DNA of 22,735 bases, taken from NCBI GenBank assembly GCA_947460795.1, contig CANHJA010000009.1:1-22735 (forward strand), written 5' to 3'. The notes under the pieces were generated by a model. That model was not told the DNA's origin. It saw nothing but the letters and a program-made list of their open reading frames with translations, and searched no databases. Every line of letters starts with the position of its first letter. Position 1 is the stretch's first letter. Shown here in pieces: positions 1-8,795 of the stretch. Made by a program: the position numbers and the translations under genes. This stretch comes from Bacteroidota bacterium. Its GTDB lineage: Bacteria > Bacteroidota > Bacteroidia > Chitinophagales > Chitinophagaceae.

Positions 1-3000
1 ACGTCTACGCTCGCCATGGTTTGTTTATTGTGGGTTACGATAATGAATTGTGAGTTGTCTGAAAACTGACGAATCATTTTAGTGAATTTTCCTACATTGG
101 CATCATCTAATGGAGCATCTACCTCATCTAAAATACAGAATGGGGCTGGTTTAATTAAGTATATAGCAAATAAAAATGCTGCTGATGTTAGGGTTTTTTC
201 TCCTCCTGAAAGTTGCGTAATCGTACTTGGTTTTTTACCTTTTGGTTGAGCATAAATTTCTATTGTAGTATCTGCTAAATTTTCAGGGTCTACTAATTTC
301 ATATCACACATATCGTCTTGTGTAAACAGGGCATGAAACACATCAATAAAGTTTGCTTTCACTCTGTCAAAGGTTTCTTTGAACTTCTGATTAGCAGTTG
401 TTTCTACTTCTTCAATCGTTCTCAACAAGCTGTCTTTGGCATTGTTTAAATCAGATTTTTGTTCTTGGATAAAATCGTGACGGCCTTTCATTTCTCTGAA
501 AGCTTCCATCGCCATTGGGTTTACTTCTCCTAAATTATCGATGCGTTTTTTAAGTTTTTCTACCTCAACAGTTAGTTCATCGATGCTAGTTTCCCCTGTA
601 CGAGGTTGTTTTAATACTTCGTCTAAATCAATTTTAAATTCTACATGCAAACGCTCTTTCATTGAGGCTAATTGCAATTTCATGTCTGTTAATTTATCCT
701 TGATGAAAGTGAGTTGTGTTTCGCTTTGTTCTTTTTCGCGTCTGGTTTTGTTAAGCTCTGTGTCTTTTTCAGCGATTTGATTTCTGAAAACATAAAATGC
801 TTGATCTTTTTCATTCAATACTTTTTCATTGACTTCTTTCTCTTGCAATGATGTATATAATTTTTCTTCGAATTGTTTTAACTGAGATTGTGTTTCGGCT
901 AATTTTACTTCTGTTTCACTCAATTGAACATGGCTCAATTTTATTTTTGCATCTAAATCTACCAATTGTGTATCCCGAATAGCACGCTCATTTTTGATTT
1001 CATTGATTCTACTTTGTTGACGCGCTAAAACAATATTGTGTTGATTATATTCTTCATTGGTTTTATTATAATCTGCCTCTGCACTCGAAAATTTTTCTTG
1101 GCTTTGTTGAAGATTTCCAAACACCAATGTCATTTGAGATTTCATCTCAGTATGAAGTTGCATTGTATCCGAAATCGAATTTTTAGTGTATTCTAATTGC
1201 TCTTGCAACTGAATAATTCTGCTTTTAGAAGAAAGGGTTTGCTGATTGAAGTTTTCAATTCGATGTTCAGTTTGAATTAATAAATTTTGAGTTCTATTCA
1301 ATTCTTCTTTAACTCGATTTACCTGATTTTCTTTAATCTCTTGGTTATAACCTACAATTTCATTTTGTGTATCAGCAATCGTTTTTTTAATGTCGCTAAC
1401 AGCATCATTCAATGATTTTATCTCATCATTTAATTTGTCTAAACGTTGGTTTCGTCCTATTTTATTTCCTTCAAAAATACCTACCGATCCACCTACAATG
1501 CTGTGTTCGGCTTTAAAGCCTGTGCCGTCTTTTTGTAATAAAACAGTTTTTTCATCATTGTTGCTTGCATGTATGTTTTCGGTAATAAATACATCTTGTA
1601 AAAGGTGTGCAAGTAGCGTTGCATATTTTTCATCGTATTGCACTACATCCAATGCACGAGTGCAATATTCTGGTGTAGAAATAGTATTGGTTTTTTGTTG
1701 GATGTCTGATAAAATGAAAAAACCTGCTTTCCCTTTTTTATTATCTTTCAATAAATTGATCGCATCGTATGCATGTTGAGGCGTTTCAACTACATAATAA
1801 TTTAGGTATTTATCTAAGTAGCTTTCTACACAAGTGCGGTAATCATCTTTTACATTAAATAATTCAGAAAGTAACATTGAGTTGTGATTCCAAGCAGCAT
1901 TTTTGTTCAAATATTTAATACTATCTGGGTATCCTTCTAAACTGTCAACCAGCGATTTTAATAAATTAAATTCATTTTGTTTTGAATCTAATTTTCTATT
2001 TTCTTCAAATTGTTTTACTCTTAATTCTTCGATGTGAGCTTGCGAAGAAAGTAATTTTTGAGTGGCTTCTTCTTGCTTTTTTAATAAAGAAGATTGCAGT
2101 AGATTTTTTTCTTCGAGCTCTGTATTTAATTGTTTTTTTTGTGATTCTTGTTTCTCAATTTCTTCAGCTCGTTTTTCATTCTCTTCTTCTAGTTGCTGAA
2201 TCGTTCGCTGTTGGTTATTGATATTATTTTCAGCAATAGCAACATTTTTCTCAGCATCAAATTGTTTAATTTGTAGTTGTTGGTGTTCTGTTCTTAATTT
2301 GTCTAAAGTAGATTTTTGTTCATCATAAATGCTTCTTTTTTCATCTAAATTCGCTCTTAGGTCCTCTAATTTTTCTTTAAAAGTCTCTAGGGTTTCTTCT
2401 TCTGCTAGTAATTTTTCTGCAGCATCTTTTGTTGCTTTTTGTAAAACGGCTGTTTGGGTTTTACTTTCTTCAATTGCAAGTTGAATATTGTTTGTCAATT
2501 GATTTAAATGTTCAATGCGCTGACTAGATAGGTTTTTGTCATTTTCTAAACTGCGCAATTGTCCTACTAATTCATTGAATGCTTTTTGTAAATTGTGTAA
2601 TTCTTCTTCTCGTTTAGTTAATTCTAATTTTTGAGATTCCAATTCAGCGCCATCTTTTGCAAGTACGGTTTCTAACGCTAATATTTTATCAACCTCATGC
2701 TGTTGCTGCGTATTTAGTTCTTGGTAAGAAGAGTTGAAATCTTCTAAAGAAGCTTTTACAAACTCAACACTTACCTCTTTATATTCACTTTTGATGGCAT
2801 GATAGCGCTCTGCTTTTTTAGCTTGGCTTTCAAGTGTTCTTAAATTATTTGAAATTTCAAACAATAAGTCTTCAATTCGATTTAAATCTTGTTCAGTTAA
2901 ATCTAGTTTTTGTTTCGCCTCCTTTTTTCTAGTTTTATAAATAGATATTCCAGCTGCTTGCTCCAACATTCTACGACGGCTGTTTTCTTTATCTTTGATA

Positions 3001-3446
3001 ATGTCATCAACCATGCCCAGCTCAATAATAGAATAACTGTCAGAAGTAACACCTGTGTCCATAAATAAATTGGTGATGTCTTTCAATCGGCAGGTTACAT
3101 CATTTAAACGATATTCACTCTCGCCATTTTTGTAGTACTTTCTTGAGATTGTAACAGTGTTAAATTCAGTAGGGAGTAAATTTTTGGTATTCTCGAATGT
3201 TAGAGAAACTTCAGCCAAACCAGAACCATTTCTGGTTTTAGATCCATTAAATACCAAATCTTCGAGATTGTCAGAACGCAATGATTTTATTTTATGTTCA
3301 CCAATAACCCAACGAATGGCATCTACGATATTCGATTTACCACAACCATTTGGGCCCACAATACCCGTTATCTGATTATCTAAATTAATAATTGTTTTAT
3401 CTGCAAAGCTTTTGAAGCCTTTAATTTCTAATGATTTTAGTCTCAC
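1..3446 (-). CDS. smc: Chromosome segregation ATPase SMC (3' end cut by window edge)
   Basis: Structural maintenance of chromosomes ATPase, the core of bacterial condensin, which organises and helps segregate the chromosome with ScpA/ScpB. Reading from a GTG at 3446, the frame stays open to base 1 (about 1148 codons). The N-terminal head has the P-loop GPNGCGKS (residues 31-38) and a Q-loop-type stretch with FMDTGVTSDSYSIIELG. Two long Glu/Lys/Gln-rich coiled coils flank a globular hinge (about residues 500-660) with glycine-rich AEHSIVGGSVG. The C-terminal head has LSGGEK (1079-1084), Walker B ILDEVDAPLDD (D1107, E1108) and the H-loop VTHNKQTM (H1139). Roughly 30 residues are missing, judged from the usual length of about 1180. 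The GTG start is chosen because VRLKSLEIKGFKSF matches the family N-terminus and no suitable ATG lies upstream. A near-promoter TAAATTTA lies shortly before it. Confidence 0.97.
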   Translation of the reverse strand, partial: MRLKSLEIKGFKSFADKTIINLDNQITGIVGPNGCGKSNIVDAIRWVIGEHKIKSLRSDNLEDLVFNGSKTRNGSGLAEVSLTFENTKNLLPTEFNTVTISRKYYKNGESEYRLNDVTCRLKDITNLFMDTGVTSDSYSIIELGMVDDIIKDKENSRRRMLEQAAGISIYKTRKKEAKQKLDLTEQDLNRIEDLLFEISNNLRTLESQAKKAERYHAIKSEYKEVSVEFVKASLEDFNSSYQELNTQQQHEVDKILALETVLAKDGAELESQKLELTKREEELHNLQKAFNELVGQLRSLENDKNLSSQRIEHLNQLTNNIQLAIEESKTQTAVLQKATKDAAEKLLAEEETLETFKEKLEDLRANLDEKRSIYDEQKSTLDKLRTEHQQLQIKQFDAEKNVAIAENNINNQQRTIQQLEEENEKRAEEIEKQESQKKQLNTELEEKNLLQSSLLKKQEEATQKLLSSQAHIEELRVKQFEENRKLDSKQNEFNLLKSLVDSLEGYPDSIKYLNKNAAWNHNSMLLSELFNVKDDYRTCVESYLDKYLNYYVVETPQHAYDAINLLKDNKKGKAGFFILSDIQQKTNTISTPEYCTRALDVVQYDEKYATLLAHLLQDVFITENIHASNNDEKTVLLQKDGTGFKAEHSIVGGSVGIFEGNKIGRNQRLDKLNDEIKSLNDAVSDIKKTIADTQNEIVGYNQEIKENQVNRVKEELNRTQNLLIQTEHRIENFNQQTLSSKSRIIQLQEQLEYTKNSISDTMQLHTEMKSQMTLVFGNLQQSQEKFSSAEADYNKTNEEYNQHNIVLARQQSRINEIKNERAIRDTQLVDLDAKIKLSHVQLSETEVKLAETQSQLKQFEEKLYTSLQEKEVNEKVLNEKDQAFYVFRNQIAEKDTELNKTRREKEQSETQLTFIKDKLTDMKLQLASMKERLHVEFKIDLDEVLKQPRTGETSIDELTVEVEKLKKRIDNLGEVNPMAMEAFREMKGRHDFIQEQKSDLNNAKDSLLRTIEEVETTANQKFKETFDRVKANFIDVFHALFTQDDMCDMKLVDPENLADTTIEIYAQPKGKKPSTITQLSGGEKTLTSAAFLFAIYLIKPAPFCILDEVDAPLDDANVGKFTKMIRQFSDNSQFIIVTHNKQTMASVD

Positions 3447-3542
3447 GTGTATCTAAATTTATTTAAAAATGGAGCGTGAAGATAAGAGTTCAAATCTTTT
3501 TTAAAAGCAGGCTGAATATCTCGTTTTTGCCTATGAACAAGC

Positions 3543-3562
3543 TGTGGATAACTCGTGGAAAG
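3543..3562 (-). promoter_or_regulatory. Candidate DnaA box pair
   Basis: TGTGGATAA at 3543-3551 is the exact reverse complement of the high-affinity DnaA box TTATCCACA. A degenerate copy, CGTGGAAAG, follows 11 bases later in the same orientation (3554-3562). It lies in the non-coding gap upstream of smc. A single perfect nonamer can occur by chance, and no cluster of further boxes or AT-rich 13-mers was seen, so the site could be an origin element, a DnaA-regulated promoter or a coincidence. Confidence 0.3.
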
Positions 3563-3724
3563 CGTTCGTTTTGTTCCCAAATGAAGTGTTTGGTTCGTAG
3601 AAAAACAGTTGATTGAGTGATTTTGTCATTTATCAAAAATAATTTGCTTTCAGAAAATGATTTTTAGAAATTCAAATTTTTTGTGTTTGGCATGAATTAA
3701 AATTGGATTGTTATTGTGTGAAAT

Positions 3725-3758
3725 AAAAAAAGCATCCGATAAATTCGAATGCTTTTTT
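3725..3758 (-). terminator. Hairpin terminator downstream of paaZ
   Basis: AAAAAAGCAT at 3726-3735 is complementary to ATGCTTTTTT at 3749-3758, with a further CGA/TCG pairing inside and a short AT loop. Runs of A and T on both sides let it work in either direction. It sits just past the paaZ stop codon, so ending paaZ transcription before smc is the likely job. Confidence 0.75.
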
Positions 3759-3832
3759 AAAATCAAAAAGATAAATGGTTCTGTAAATGTTACTTTAAAA
3801 TATCTTCTATAAAAGTTGGGATTTTTTTTAGA

Positions 3833-5881
3833 TTATATTTTAACCATGGTTAAAATAGTGGCTACACCTACAATAGGTTCTTCAGTTTCATCTAAAATTT
3901 CTACCAACCATTTTACAATTCCTTTTGGTATATCATTTTCATCTTTTGTTTCTGTTGGTAGTTTCTCTTTACAAGTAAATCGAACTTGTACTGAGGTGCC
4001 TGGATAAACAGGTTTTGTAAATCGAAGTTCATCAATACCATAATTTAATAAAACAGGATTGATTGCATAGCTATCAACAAATAGGCCAGCTGCAACAGAA
4101 ATGATAAAATAACCATGTGCTACTTGGTGTGTAAACATAGTGCCATCAAAGTTTGTTTCTTTATTGTGCGCATAAAAGTGATCGCCACTTAAGTCGGCAA
4201 ATTTGTCTATATCTTCAGATGTGATTAATCGTTTTTCTGTAATTAATTGATCGCCTACTTTTAATTCATCAAAGTGTTTTTTGAATGGATGGGAACCGTC
4301 AATATTGCCTTTTGCACCTTGCTGATAAACATTTGTAATTGCTGTTAGCATTGTAGGAGAACCCTGTACTGCTGTACGTTGCATATAATGAAGCACTCCA
4401 CGTTTTCCACCCATTTCTTCTCCACCGCCGGCTCTACCTGGGCCACCATGAACGAGCATTGGTAAAGGTGAACCATGTCCTGTACTTTCTTTCGCTGATT
4501 CTCTATTGATTACTAAAATTCTACCATGCATTGATGCTGCTCCCAGAACAAAATCTTGCGCAATTTGATGATCATTTGTTGCAATGCTACAAACTAAAGA
4601 TCCTTTGCCCATTCGCGCTAATTCAATTGCATCGTCCATTGATTGGTAAGGTATAATTGTTGACACCGGTCCAAAAGCTTCGATGTTATGACAAGCTAGT
4701 TTTTCGAAAGGAGTGTCATTGTAAAAAACAATCGGACTCATAAATGCACCTTTATTTTTGTCGGCACCCTTTACTTCAAAATTATCTAAACTGCCAATTA
4801 CAATTTCGTGTTCAGCGCTAATTTCTTTCACTTTTTCCAATACATCTGCCCGTTGAGCCAAACCTGCTAAAGGGCCCATTTTAACACCTTCTACACTTGG
4901 GTCGCCAATTTGGGTTGAAAGCAATCGTTGACCTAATGCTATTTTTACATCTTCAACTAAATTTTCAGGAACCATTATCCTGCGAACTGCTGTACATTTT
5001 TGACCTGCTTTTGTGGTAATTTCTCTAGCAACTTCTTTAATAAATAAATCAAATTCAGGCATATCAGGTTTTACATCTTCTCCTAAAACACATGAGTTTA
5101 AACTATCGGCTTCCATTGTAAAATGGACTGCTTGCTCAACTAATTTTGGATGCGATTTTAATTTCTTGCCCGTTTCAGCACTTCCTGTAAATGTTACAAT
5201 GTCTTGGGTTTGCACAAAATCTAAAATCCCTCTAGCGCTTCCGCAAATTAATTGCAATGCTCCCTCAGGTAAAATATTTGATGCGATAATTTCTTTAAAT
5301 ACAGCTTCTGTTAAATATGAAGTAATAGTGGCTGGTTTTACAATGGCAGGCACACCTGCTAATAAATTGACTGCAATTTTTTCTAACATCCCCCAAACTG
5401 GGAAGTTGAATGCATTGATGTGAATGGCAACACCTTCTAAAGGCACCATTATATGTTGACCAATAAAGGTGTTGTTTTTAGAAATTTTAGCTACATCTCC
5501 ATCAACATAAAAACGCTCGTTTCCAAATTGACGACGCAAACTTGCATTTGCAAATAAATTCCCAATACCTCCTTCAATATCTACCCAACTGTCAATTCTT
5601 GTAGCGCCTGTCATAGCACTAATTTTATAAAATTCTTCTTTTTTACTCAATAGATGAAAAGCCAAAGCTTTCAACATTAAACCACGTTCATGAAATGTCA
5701 TTTTACGCAATGCTCTGCCGCCTTTTGATCGACCATATTTCATCATTGAATCAAAATCTAATCCGTCTGAACCAGCTGAAAAAATGGCATCGCCAGTGAT
5801 GGCATTGTACAAAGTTTCAGAAGGTTTTGAACTTTTAACCCATTTGCCTTCGGCGTAATTTTCTAAAGCTATTAATGACAT
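3833..5881 (-). CDS. paaZ: PaaZ-type bifunctional aldehyde dehydrogenase / enoyl-CoA hydratase
   Basis: Fusion enzyme of 682 residues, the usual PaaZ length (about 680). In aerobic phenylacetate breakdown PaaZ opens the oxepin-CoA ring with its C-terminal hydratase and oxidises the resulting aldehyde with its N-terminal NADP-dependent dehydrogenase. Residues 1 to about 520 form the dehydrogenase, with N159, the general base E257 in FTMEADS and the nucleophile C296 in AGQKCTAVRR. Residues about 540-682 form a MaoC hotdog domain with the catalytic D567 and H572 in SGDHFYAH and the conserved HG at 589-590. It stands alone: no paaABCDE, paaK or paaG lies nearby. A TATATTTG box 17 bases before the ATG is the likely promoter, and a hairpin follows the gene. 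Family assignment is firm; the in vivo substrate is inferred. Confidence 0.93.
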   Translation of the reverse strand: MSLIALENYAEGKWVKSSKPSETLYNAITGDAIFSAGSDGLDFDSMMKYGRSKGGRALRKMTFHERGLMLKALAFHLLSKKEEFYKISAMTGATRIDSWVDIEGGIGNLFANASLRRQFGNERFYVDGDVAKISKNNTFIGQHIMVPLEGVAIHINAFNFPVWGMLEKIAVNLLAGVPAIVKPATITSYLTEAVFKEIIASNILPEGALQLICGSARGILDFVQTQDIVTFTGSAETGKKLKSHPKLVEQAVHFTMEADSLNSCVLGEDVKPDMPEFDLFIKEVAREITTKAGQKCTAVRRIMVPENLVEDVKIALGQRLLSTQIGDPSVEGVKMGPLAGLAQRADVLEKVKEISAEHEIVIGSLDNFEVKGADKNKGAFMSPIVFYNDTPFEKLACHNIEAFGPVSTIIPYQSMDDAIELARMGKGSLVCSIATNDHQIAQDFVLGAASMHGRILVINRESAKESTGHGSPLPMLVHGGPGRAGGGEEMGGKRGVLHYMQRTAVQGSPTMLTAITNVYQQGAKGNIDGSHPFKKHFDELKVGDQLITEKRLITSEDIDKFADLSGDHFYAHNKETNFDGTMFTHQVAHGYFIISVAAGLFVDSYAINPVLLNYGIDELRFTKPVYPGTSVQVRFTCKEKLPTETKDENDIPKGIVKWLVEILDETEEPIVGVATILTMVKI

Positions 5882-5898
5882 ATTAAATTATTTTTTGT

Positions 5899-5906
5899 CA
5901 AATATA
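5899..5906 (-). promoter_or_regulatory. -7 promoter box for paaZ
   Basis: The minus strand reads TATATTTG here, matching the Bacteroidota -7 consensus TAnnTTTG, 17 bases before the paaZ ATG. No clear -33 TTG element was seen at the expected distance. Confidence 0.5.
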
Positions 5907-6004
5907 ATACAGAATTTAGGATTTCATTTTTTAAGTAAATAAACTAGTTTGAGCACTTAAAAATGTATTTCACATACAAGGTGTTATTATGCTTTTTTAT
6001 TTCT

Positions 6005-6012
6005 TAATTTTG
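6005..6012 (+). promoter_or_regulatory. -7 promoter box for the M42 peptidase
   Basis: TAATTTTG matches TAnnTTTG and lies 21 bases before the ATG at 6034. It falls downstream of the longest possible start at 5989, which argues that translation begins at 6034. It is divergent from the paaZ promoter. Confidence 0.5.
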
Positions 6013-6033
6013 GCTTCTTATAAAATAATAAAA

Positions 6034-7146
6034 ATGGCAAAAGCGAAAGAAACAAAAAAGAAAGTATCGAAAGATTTTTTTAACGAATCGTCGATGGATT
6101 TTATTAAAAGATATTTAGATAATGCAGCTCCTACAGGGCATGAAACAAGTGGTCAAAAAATTTGGTTAGATTATTTGAAGCCATATATTGATACCCATAT
6201 AGTAGATCCTTATGGAACGGTTGTGGGTGTTATTAATCCGGAAGCTGAATTTAAAGTTGTAATAGAAGCACATGCTGATGAAATTAGTTGGTTCGTAAAA
6301 TACATTACCAATGATGGTTTTATTCATGTATGCAGAAATGGAGGAAGCGACCATCAAATTGCGCCTTCAATGCGTGTAAATATTCACACTAAAAAGGGAA
6401 TTGTTAGAGGTGTTTTTGGTTGGCCTGCCATCCACGTTCGAACTCCTCAAAATGAGAAAAAACCTGAAACTGAAACTATTTGGATTGATGTGAATTGTAA
6501 AAACAAAAAAGAAGTAGAAGCCTTAGGCATTGAAATCGGTACCGTTTGCACGTTTGTAGATGGTTTTGAAGTAGGCAATCATGGTTATTGGATTGCTCGT
6601 GCCCATGACAATCGTATGGGAGGAGTGATTATTGCAGAAGTAGCTCGTCTGTTGAAAGAAAATAAAAAGAAATTGCCTTTTGGATTATATATCGTGAATT
6701 CGGTGCAAGAAGAAGTTGGCTTAAATGGCGCAACTATGATTGCACAACGATTGAAACCAAATGTTGCGATTTGTACTGATGTTACACACGATACTGCTAC
6801 ACCTATGATGAATAAAGCAGCACAAGGGGAAGCAACTTGTGGCGAAGGTCCTGTGGTTTGTGTAGGTCCTGCAGTACATAATATTTTACGCGAAATGATT
6901 GTTGACACAGCTAAGAAAAATAATTTCAAATATCAATTGCAAGCGGTTAGCCGATTTACTGGAACGGATACTGATGCGTTTGCTTTTAGCAATGGCGGAG
7001 TTCCTAGTGCATTAATTTCTTTGCCTTTGCGTTATATGCATACAACAGTTGAAACGGTTCATAAAGACGACGTTGAAAACTGTATTAAATTAATGTATGA
7101 AGTATTGTTGAAATTGACTCCAAAAACGAATTTCCAGTATATGTAA
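6034..7146 (+). CDS. M42 family metallo-aminopeptidase
   Basis: Cytoplasmic dinuclear-metal aminopeptidase of the M42 family (glutamyl aminopeptidase / deblocking aminopeptidase / FrvX type), 370 residues, a normal length. The expected metal and catalytic residues are visible: H80 in EAHADE, the bridging D192 in AHDNRMGG, the catalytic pair E226-E227 in QEEVGLNGA, D249 in CTDVTHD and H336 in MHTTVETVH. The order and spacing fit M42 rather than M20. It probably trims N-terminal residues from peptides; substrate preference cannot be read from the sequence. I chose the ATG at 6034 (MAKAKETKKK) because an in-frame ATG at 5989 lies upstream of a -7 promoter box at 6005. A strong terminator follows at 7165. 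There is no signal peptide. Confidence 0.93.
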   Translation: MAKAKETKKKVSKDFFNESSMDFIKRYLDNAAPTGHETSGQKIWLDYLKPYIDTHIVDPYGTVVGVINPEAEFKVVIEAHADEISWFVKYITNDGFIHVCRNGGSDHQIAPSMRVNIHTKKGIVRGVFGWPAIHVRTPQNEKKPETETIWIDVNCKNKKEVEALGIEIGTVCTFVDGFEVGNHGYWIARAHDNRMGGVIIAEVARLLKENKKKLPFGLYIVNSVQEEVGLNGATMIAQRLKPNVAICTDVTHDTATPMMNKAAQGEATCGEGPVVCVGPAVHNILREMIVDTAKKNNFKYQLQAVSRFTGTDTDAFAFSNGGVPSALISLPLRYMHTTVETVHKDDVENCIKLMYEVLLKLTPKTNFQYM

Positions 7147-7164
7147 TTTAAATATGCTAGAATG

Positions 7165-7202
7165 AAGCCGATGAGTTGAATGCTTGTCGGCTTTTTTTTT
7201 TA
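7165..7202 (+). terminator. Intrinsic terminator after the M42 peptidase
   Basis: AAGCCGA (7165-7171) pairs with TCGGCTT (7187-7193), followed by a run of about ten T residues. This is a classic rho-independent terminator. It ends the peptidase transcript and implies that the following thioesterase gene has its own promoter or relies on read-through. Confidence 0.85.
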
Positions 7203-7225
7203 ATTTCACATTTTATTATACTCTT

Positions 7226-7624
7226 ATGCAAAATCCATTTAAAAAAGGCGATACAAAAACGTTCACTAAAATAGTGTTGCCAACTGAAATTGCCCAATTT
7301 GAGAGTGGGCTTGTGCATGAAGTATATGCTACATTTTCAATTGCGAAAGATGCGGAGTGGAGTGGGCGATTATTTGTTTTAGAAATGAAACAAGATGATG
7401 AAGAAGGAATTGGAACCCACATTTCGGTAGAACATAAATCGCCAGCTTTTGTGGGAGAAGAAGTTCACTTTATTGCTACATTTGAAGAAGTTACAGACAG
7501 AGGAGAAATAATCACATCGTTTCAAGCATTTTGTGGCGATCGATTAATCGCAAAAGGTATTCAAGGACAACGAATATTATTGAAAAGTGTTTTACAAGAA
7601 AAATTTAATGTTATTAGGAATTAG
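7226..7624 (+). CDS. FlK-like hotdog acyl-CoA thioesterase
   Basis: Small hotdog-fold protein of 132 residues that resembles the fluoroacetyl-CoA thioesterase (FlK) family. The FlK catalytic residues Thr42, Glu50 and His76 find counterparts with identical spacing at T36, E44 and H70, and H70 sits in the typical stretch SVEHKSPAFVGEEV. Near the C-terminus GIQGQRILL matches the family's G-x-x-x-R ending. The likely role is hydrolysis of a small acyl-CoA, either metabolic housekeeping or detoxification; the substrate is unknown. The ATG at 7226 is preferred over an upstream TTG at 7184, because the latter lies inside the preceding terminator hairpin. The gene converges on the SGNH hydrolase with only 19 bases between the stops. 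Confidence 0.75.
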   Translation: MQNPFKKGDTKTFTKIVLPTEIAQFESGLVHEVYATFSIAKDAEWSGRLFVLEMKQDDEEGIGTHISVEHKSPAFVGEEVHFIATFEEVTDRGEIITSFQAFCGDRLIAKGIQGQRILLKSVLQEKFNVIRN

Positions 7625-7643
7625 ATTTTTAAATTTTGCATCA

Positions 7644-8225
7644 TTAATAAACTAAAGCGATCTTCTCAGCCCAAACTTTGTATTCTTCTTTTGAATAATG
7701 CAATTTATCCTCCGCTAAATAGATTTCATTCGTAGCATGGTCTCTTGAAGAGCTGGTTACATCAATGTATTTGCATCCCAAAGTCAATGTAATTTCTTTA
7801 TTGATTTTATTAAAATTATCTATTTGGTTTGAGGTTTCAATTTTATCTCTTTCGGTATTGAAAGGAGTTAATCCCCAATCAGGTATTGATAAAACAATTA
7901 CATGCTCAGCAATTCCTTTTGCATACAAAATTGCCTGACATATTAATGAATAAAATTGCCATTCATATTCTTCCAAACTTCTACCGCGATATTGATTGTT
8001 GACACCAATTAATAGGGTAACTAAATCATAATCAAAACTTGGTTTTTCTTTGGCAATGGCCATCGATAATTCATCCGTAGTCCATCCAGTAACAGCAATT
8101 AATTTATCTAGGGTTGTTTCTATTCCTTTTTTATTTAAAATAGAAACTAATTGTGATGGAAAATTTTCGTTGTAATTTACCAATTCCCCAATTGTATAAC
8201 TGTCGCCTAATGCTAAATATTTCAT
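7644..8225 (-). CDS. SGNH/GDSL-family hydrolase
   Basis: Cytoplasmic SGNH-fold esterase or lipase of 193 residues without a signal peptide. The four conserved blocks are visible: nucleophile S9 in LALGDSYTIGE, block II glycine G47 in AVTGWTTDEL, N77 in LLIGVNNQ, and D173/H176 in EDKLHYS. It starts two bases after the stop of the lipoprotein gene, so the two are almost certainly cotranscribed and probably translationally coupled. Members of this family deacylate varied esters (lipids, sugars, thioesters); the sequence does not settle which. The catalytic set appears complete. Confidence 0.87.
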   Translation of the reverse strand: MKYLALGDSYTIGELVNYNENFPSQLVSILNKKGIETTLDKLIAVTGWTTDELSMAIAKEKPSFDYDLVTLLIGVNNQYRGRSLEEYEWQFYSLICQAILYAKGIAEHVIVLSIPDWGLTPFNTERDKIETSNQIDNFNKINKEITLTLGCKYIDVTSSSRDHATNEIYLAEDKLHYSKEEYKVWAEKIALVY

Positions 8226-8227
8226 CT

Positions 8228-8791
8228 TTATTTTGTTTTAAAAGATAATAAAATGGTTTCTATTTCTTTTTGAAATAAGCCTGCATTTTTTTTATCTGCG
8301 GTACCATTAAAGTTATATGCCATGCTGTCTTTTGTATTGAAATAAGTATATCCATTTACAACATAATGATTGCTGTCTGCAGGCGTAAATTCAAATGAAT
8401 ATTGATAGAATTTTTTATCACCAATTTGTTTCATTCCTTTGTTTTCAATCATTAATTTAGGGTTCGAAATTTTAAATTGAGCAATGGTTGTTAAATTATA
8501 AAGGCTGTCCGAAATATTCATTGGCAGTTGTTCTGTCCAAATCAATATATTTTCTTGATAAGCATCGGAAGCATCGGTTAACGGTTGTTTGAGTGTAATT
8601 AAATTAGGTTGATTGGGCGTTTTTACAGTTTCCCATTTTTTCGGGAAGTCAAATTCAATCTTCAAGCTATCTGATTTTAGATGAATCGTTTCTGCTTTTG
8701 ATTCATTTGATTTTTCATTTGTTTTTGAATCATTTTTGCACGCAATAAAACCCGTTATCATCAATATACTGAGTATACATATTTTTTTCAT
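8228..8791 (-). CDS. Lipoprotein of unknown function, possible PsbP/Mog1-like fold
   Basis: Predicted lipoprotein of 187 residues. MKKICILSILMITGFIAC is a type II signal peptide with lipobox ending at C18, followed by a Ser/Asn/Lys-rich linker (about residues 19-40). The mature part opens with IEFDFPKKWETVK and later has YQENILIW and a closing amphipathic helix. That layout resembles the Mog1/PsbP-like (DUF1795) fold, but this is only an impression of fold. I chose the ATG at 8791 over one at 8845 because it gives a proper signal peptide and because a TATATTTG box lies four bases before it, inside the longer reading. It is the first gene of a two-gene unit with the SGNH hydrolase. Confidence 0.75.
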   Translation of the reverse strand: MKKICILSILMITGFIACKNDSKTNEKSNESKAETIHLKSDSLKIEFDFPKKWETVKTPNQPNLITLKQPLTDASDAYQENILIWTEQLPMNISDSLYNLTTIAQFKISNPKLMIENKGMKQIGDKKFYQYSFEFTPADSNHYVVNGYTYFNTKDSMAYNFNGTADKKNAGLFQKEIETILLSFKTK

Positions 8792-8795
8792 GATG

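Larger units (their letters stand above)
3447..3832. other. Gene-free intergenic region upstream of smc
   Basis: This 386-base AT-rich gap separates smc and paaZ, both of which are transcribed leftward. No coding region or RNA gene was recognised. It holds the smc promoter region, an exact DnaA-box sequence near 3543, and a hairpin terminator near 3725-3758 that should end the paaZ transcript. The rest is AT-rich sequence without obvious repeats. Confidence 0.6.

Noticed and set aside
541..3375. Several open frames on the plus strand opposite smc (for example at 541-780, 1390-1779, 1982-2221, 3157-3375)
   Set aside because: They are antisense to a clearly conserved smc reading frame, encode no recognisable protein, and have no promoter or start signal.
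5989..6033. Longer N-terminus for the M42 peptidase
   Set aside because: The extra 15 codons contain the likely -7 promoter box (6005-6012) and do not resemble the family's N-terminus; the ATG at 6034 is preferred.
7184..7225. Longer N-terminus for the FlK-like thioesterase from a TTG at 7184
   Set aside because: This start lies inside the preceding terminator hairpin and its T run, and the added residues are low-complexity.
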